Assembly: GCA_902783815.1 (NCBI GenBank)
Contig: CACZSM010000006.1
Span: 1 to 7,190 of the forward strand
Length of the DNA stretch: 7,190 bases
Source of the DNA: an uncultured Ruminococcus sp.
GTDB lineage: Bacteria; Bacillota; Clostridia; Oscillospirales; Acutalibacteraceae
Direction of reading: 5' to 3'
Shown here: piece after piece, positions 6,635 through 7,190 of the stretch
How the letters are laid out: each line of letters opens with the position of its first letter
Numbering within the stretch: the stretch's first letter is position 1
Position numbers and translations under genes: made by a program
Notes under the pieces: model-generated
The model's database searches: none
What the model was told of the DNA's origin: nothing
The model's input: only the letters and a program-made list of their open reading frames with translations

Positions 6635-6664
6635 ATTATAACACAATCCGACATTATTCGTAAA
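6635..6664 (-). promoter_or_regulatory. mscL promoter with extended -10
   Basis: On the minus strand TGTTATAAT (6643-6635) gives a perfect extended -10. The best -35 is TTTACG (6664-6659) at 18-base spacing, four of six matches. The 14-base motif at 6646-6659 falls in the -35/spacer interval. Confidence 0.7.
6646..6659 (-). repeat. 14-base motif GAATAATGTCGGAT, copy 2
   Basis: Exact inverted copy of 5777-5790. It lies between the predicted -35 and -10 of the mscL promoter, where a bound protein would block RNA polymerase. Confidence 0.4.
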
Positions 6665-6811
6665 TAGCCTACCAGATTTTTCTTGTAAAACTTTATCACA
6701 AATACAGAAGAATTATAAAAAATAGGTTCTGAAAAATAAAGGATTCGTTTTTTTATGCAAAAATAATCAGTGAATGAGTCAGATTTTGTGTTAAAGAGAA
6801 GAAATTTCAAA

Positions 6812-6827
6812 AATTCTTGTAAGAATT
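6812..6827 (+). promoter_or_regulatory. Inverted repeat over the typA -35: possible operator
   Basis: AATTCTT-GT-AAGAATT is a perfect 7-2-7 inverted repeat that covers the whole typA -35 hexamer (6817-6822). That position is typical of a repressor site. The nine-base part TTCTTGTAA recurs at 6680-6688 in the same intergenic region. Confidence 0.45.
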
Positions 6828-6845
6828 GGGTTGGTGTGTTATAAT
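6817..6845 (+). promoter_or_regulatory. typA promoter
   Basis: TTGTAA (6817-6822) and TATAAT (6840-6845) are spaced by 17 bases, with a TGn extension at 6837-6839. Transcription would start near 6852, giving a leader of about 36 bases before the typA ATG. Confidence 0.8.
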
Positions 6846-6887
6846 AATCAATTGTTGAAGTCTATGTAAAATAAAGAGGGATCTTAA

Positions 6888-7190
6888 ATGGCAAAGAGAG
6901 AAGATTTGAGAAATATCGCAATTATCGCCCATGTTGACCATGGTAAAACTACATTGGTGGATCAGCTTCTTCTGCAAAGCGGAATTTTCAGGAGTAATGA
7001 AAATGTAGCGGAAAGAGTAATGGATTCCAATGATCTCGAAAGAGAAAGAGGTATCACGATACTTTCAAAAAATACGGCAGTAATGTATAACGGCACAAAG
7101 ATAAATATTGTTGATACACCCGGACACGCTGATTTCGGCGGAGAGGTTGAAAGAATACTTATGATGGTTGACGGTGTATTGTTGCTTGTA
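6888..7190 (+). CDS. typA: Translational GTPase TypA/BipA, N-terminal 101 residues (3' end outside window)
   Basis: TypA/BipA is a ribosome-binding GTPase of the EF-G superfamily involved in stress adaptation, low-temperature growth and large-subunit assembly. Visible here are the G1 P-loop AHVDHGKT (residues 14-21), the G2 region ERGITI (53-58) and G3 DTPGH (76-80). The stretches QSGIFR, ERVMDSNDLERERGITIL and HADFGGEVERIL separate TypA from EF-G, LepA and IF2. The family is about 600 residues, so only the first part of the G domain is in the window. ATG 6888 is preceded by AAAGAGGG (6873-6880) at seven bases, and the promoter at 6817-6845 reads directly into it. No defect is seen in the visible part. 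Confidence 0.97.
   Translation, partial: MAKREDLRNIAIIAHVDHGKTTLVDQLLLQSGIFRSNENVAERVMDSNDLERERGITILSKNTAVMYNGTKINIVDTPGHADFGGEVERILMMVDGVLLLV

Noticed and set aside
6660..6810. AT-rich stretch between the mscL and typA promoters, searched for a small RNA or small gene
   Set aside because: No ribosome binding site with an open frame, no stable hairpin followed by a T-run, and no promoter with good spacing.

Overview
This window reads as a low-to-moderate GC chromosome segment from a clostridial Firmicute, most likely a Ruminococcus-like member of the Oscillospiraceae. The inference rests on strong AGGAGG-type ribosome binding sites, sigma-A promoters with an extended -10 (TGTTATAAT, seen three times), a MscL carrying a C-terminal zinc ribbon, a small Cys-rich protein of a type I associate with clostridia, and an A/T-rich codon style. 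Genus is a guess; no rRNA or other taxonomic marker is present.

Left block (1-3485, + strand): the 3' part of a very large protein whose start lies before the window. It has an unfamiliar N-terminal and middle region, a four-cysteine zinc knuckle, and a C-terminal zinc metallopeptidase domain (HELTH plus a downstream EGH) resembling the DA1 peptidase layout. It overlaps by 19 bases a lipoprotein with a Glu/Ser tandem-repeat linker and a transglutaminase/protease-fold catalytic domain (Cys-His-Asp). The overlap and embedded strong ribosome binding site imply one translationally coupled operon. This pair is the best candidate here for an undescribed system. A hairpin at 3495-3538 closes the block.

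Middle block (3650-5715): a + strand GTG-started membrane protein with a winged-helix-like segment and two zinc ribbons, function unknown, converging with only two bases of separation on a minus-strand M14 zinc peptidase of the gamma-D-glutamyl-diaminopimelate peptidase type, which probably trims or recycles cell-wall peptides.

Right block (5716-7190): a 170-base intergenic region carrying a clear promoter for a 70-residue Cys-rich conserved small protein, then (convergent, four bases apart) minus-strand mscL, the large-conductance mechanosensitive channel. A 289-base intergenic region holds the divergent mscL and typA promoters; the typA -35 lies inside a 7-2-7 inverted repeat. The window ends 101 codons into typA/bipA, a ribosome-associated translational GTPase.

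No tRNA, rRNA, CRISPR, transposase or phage gene was seen. The right-hand genes look like ordinary core genome; the left-hand pair and the membrane zinc-ribbon protein are the accessory-looking part.
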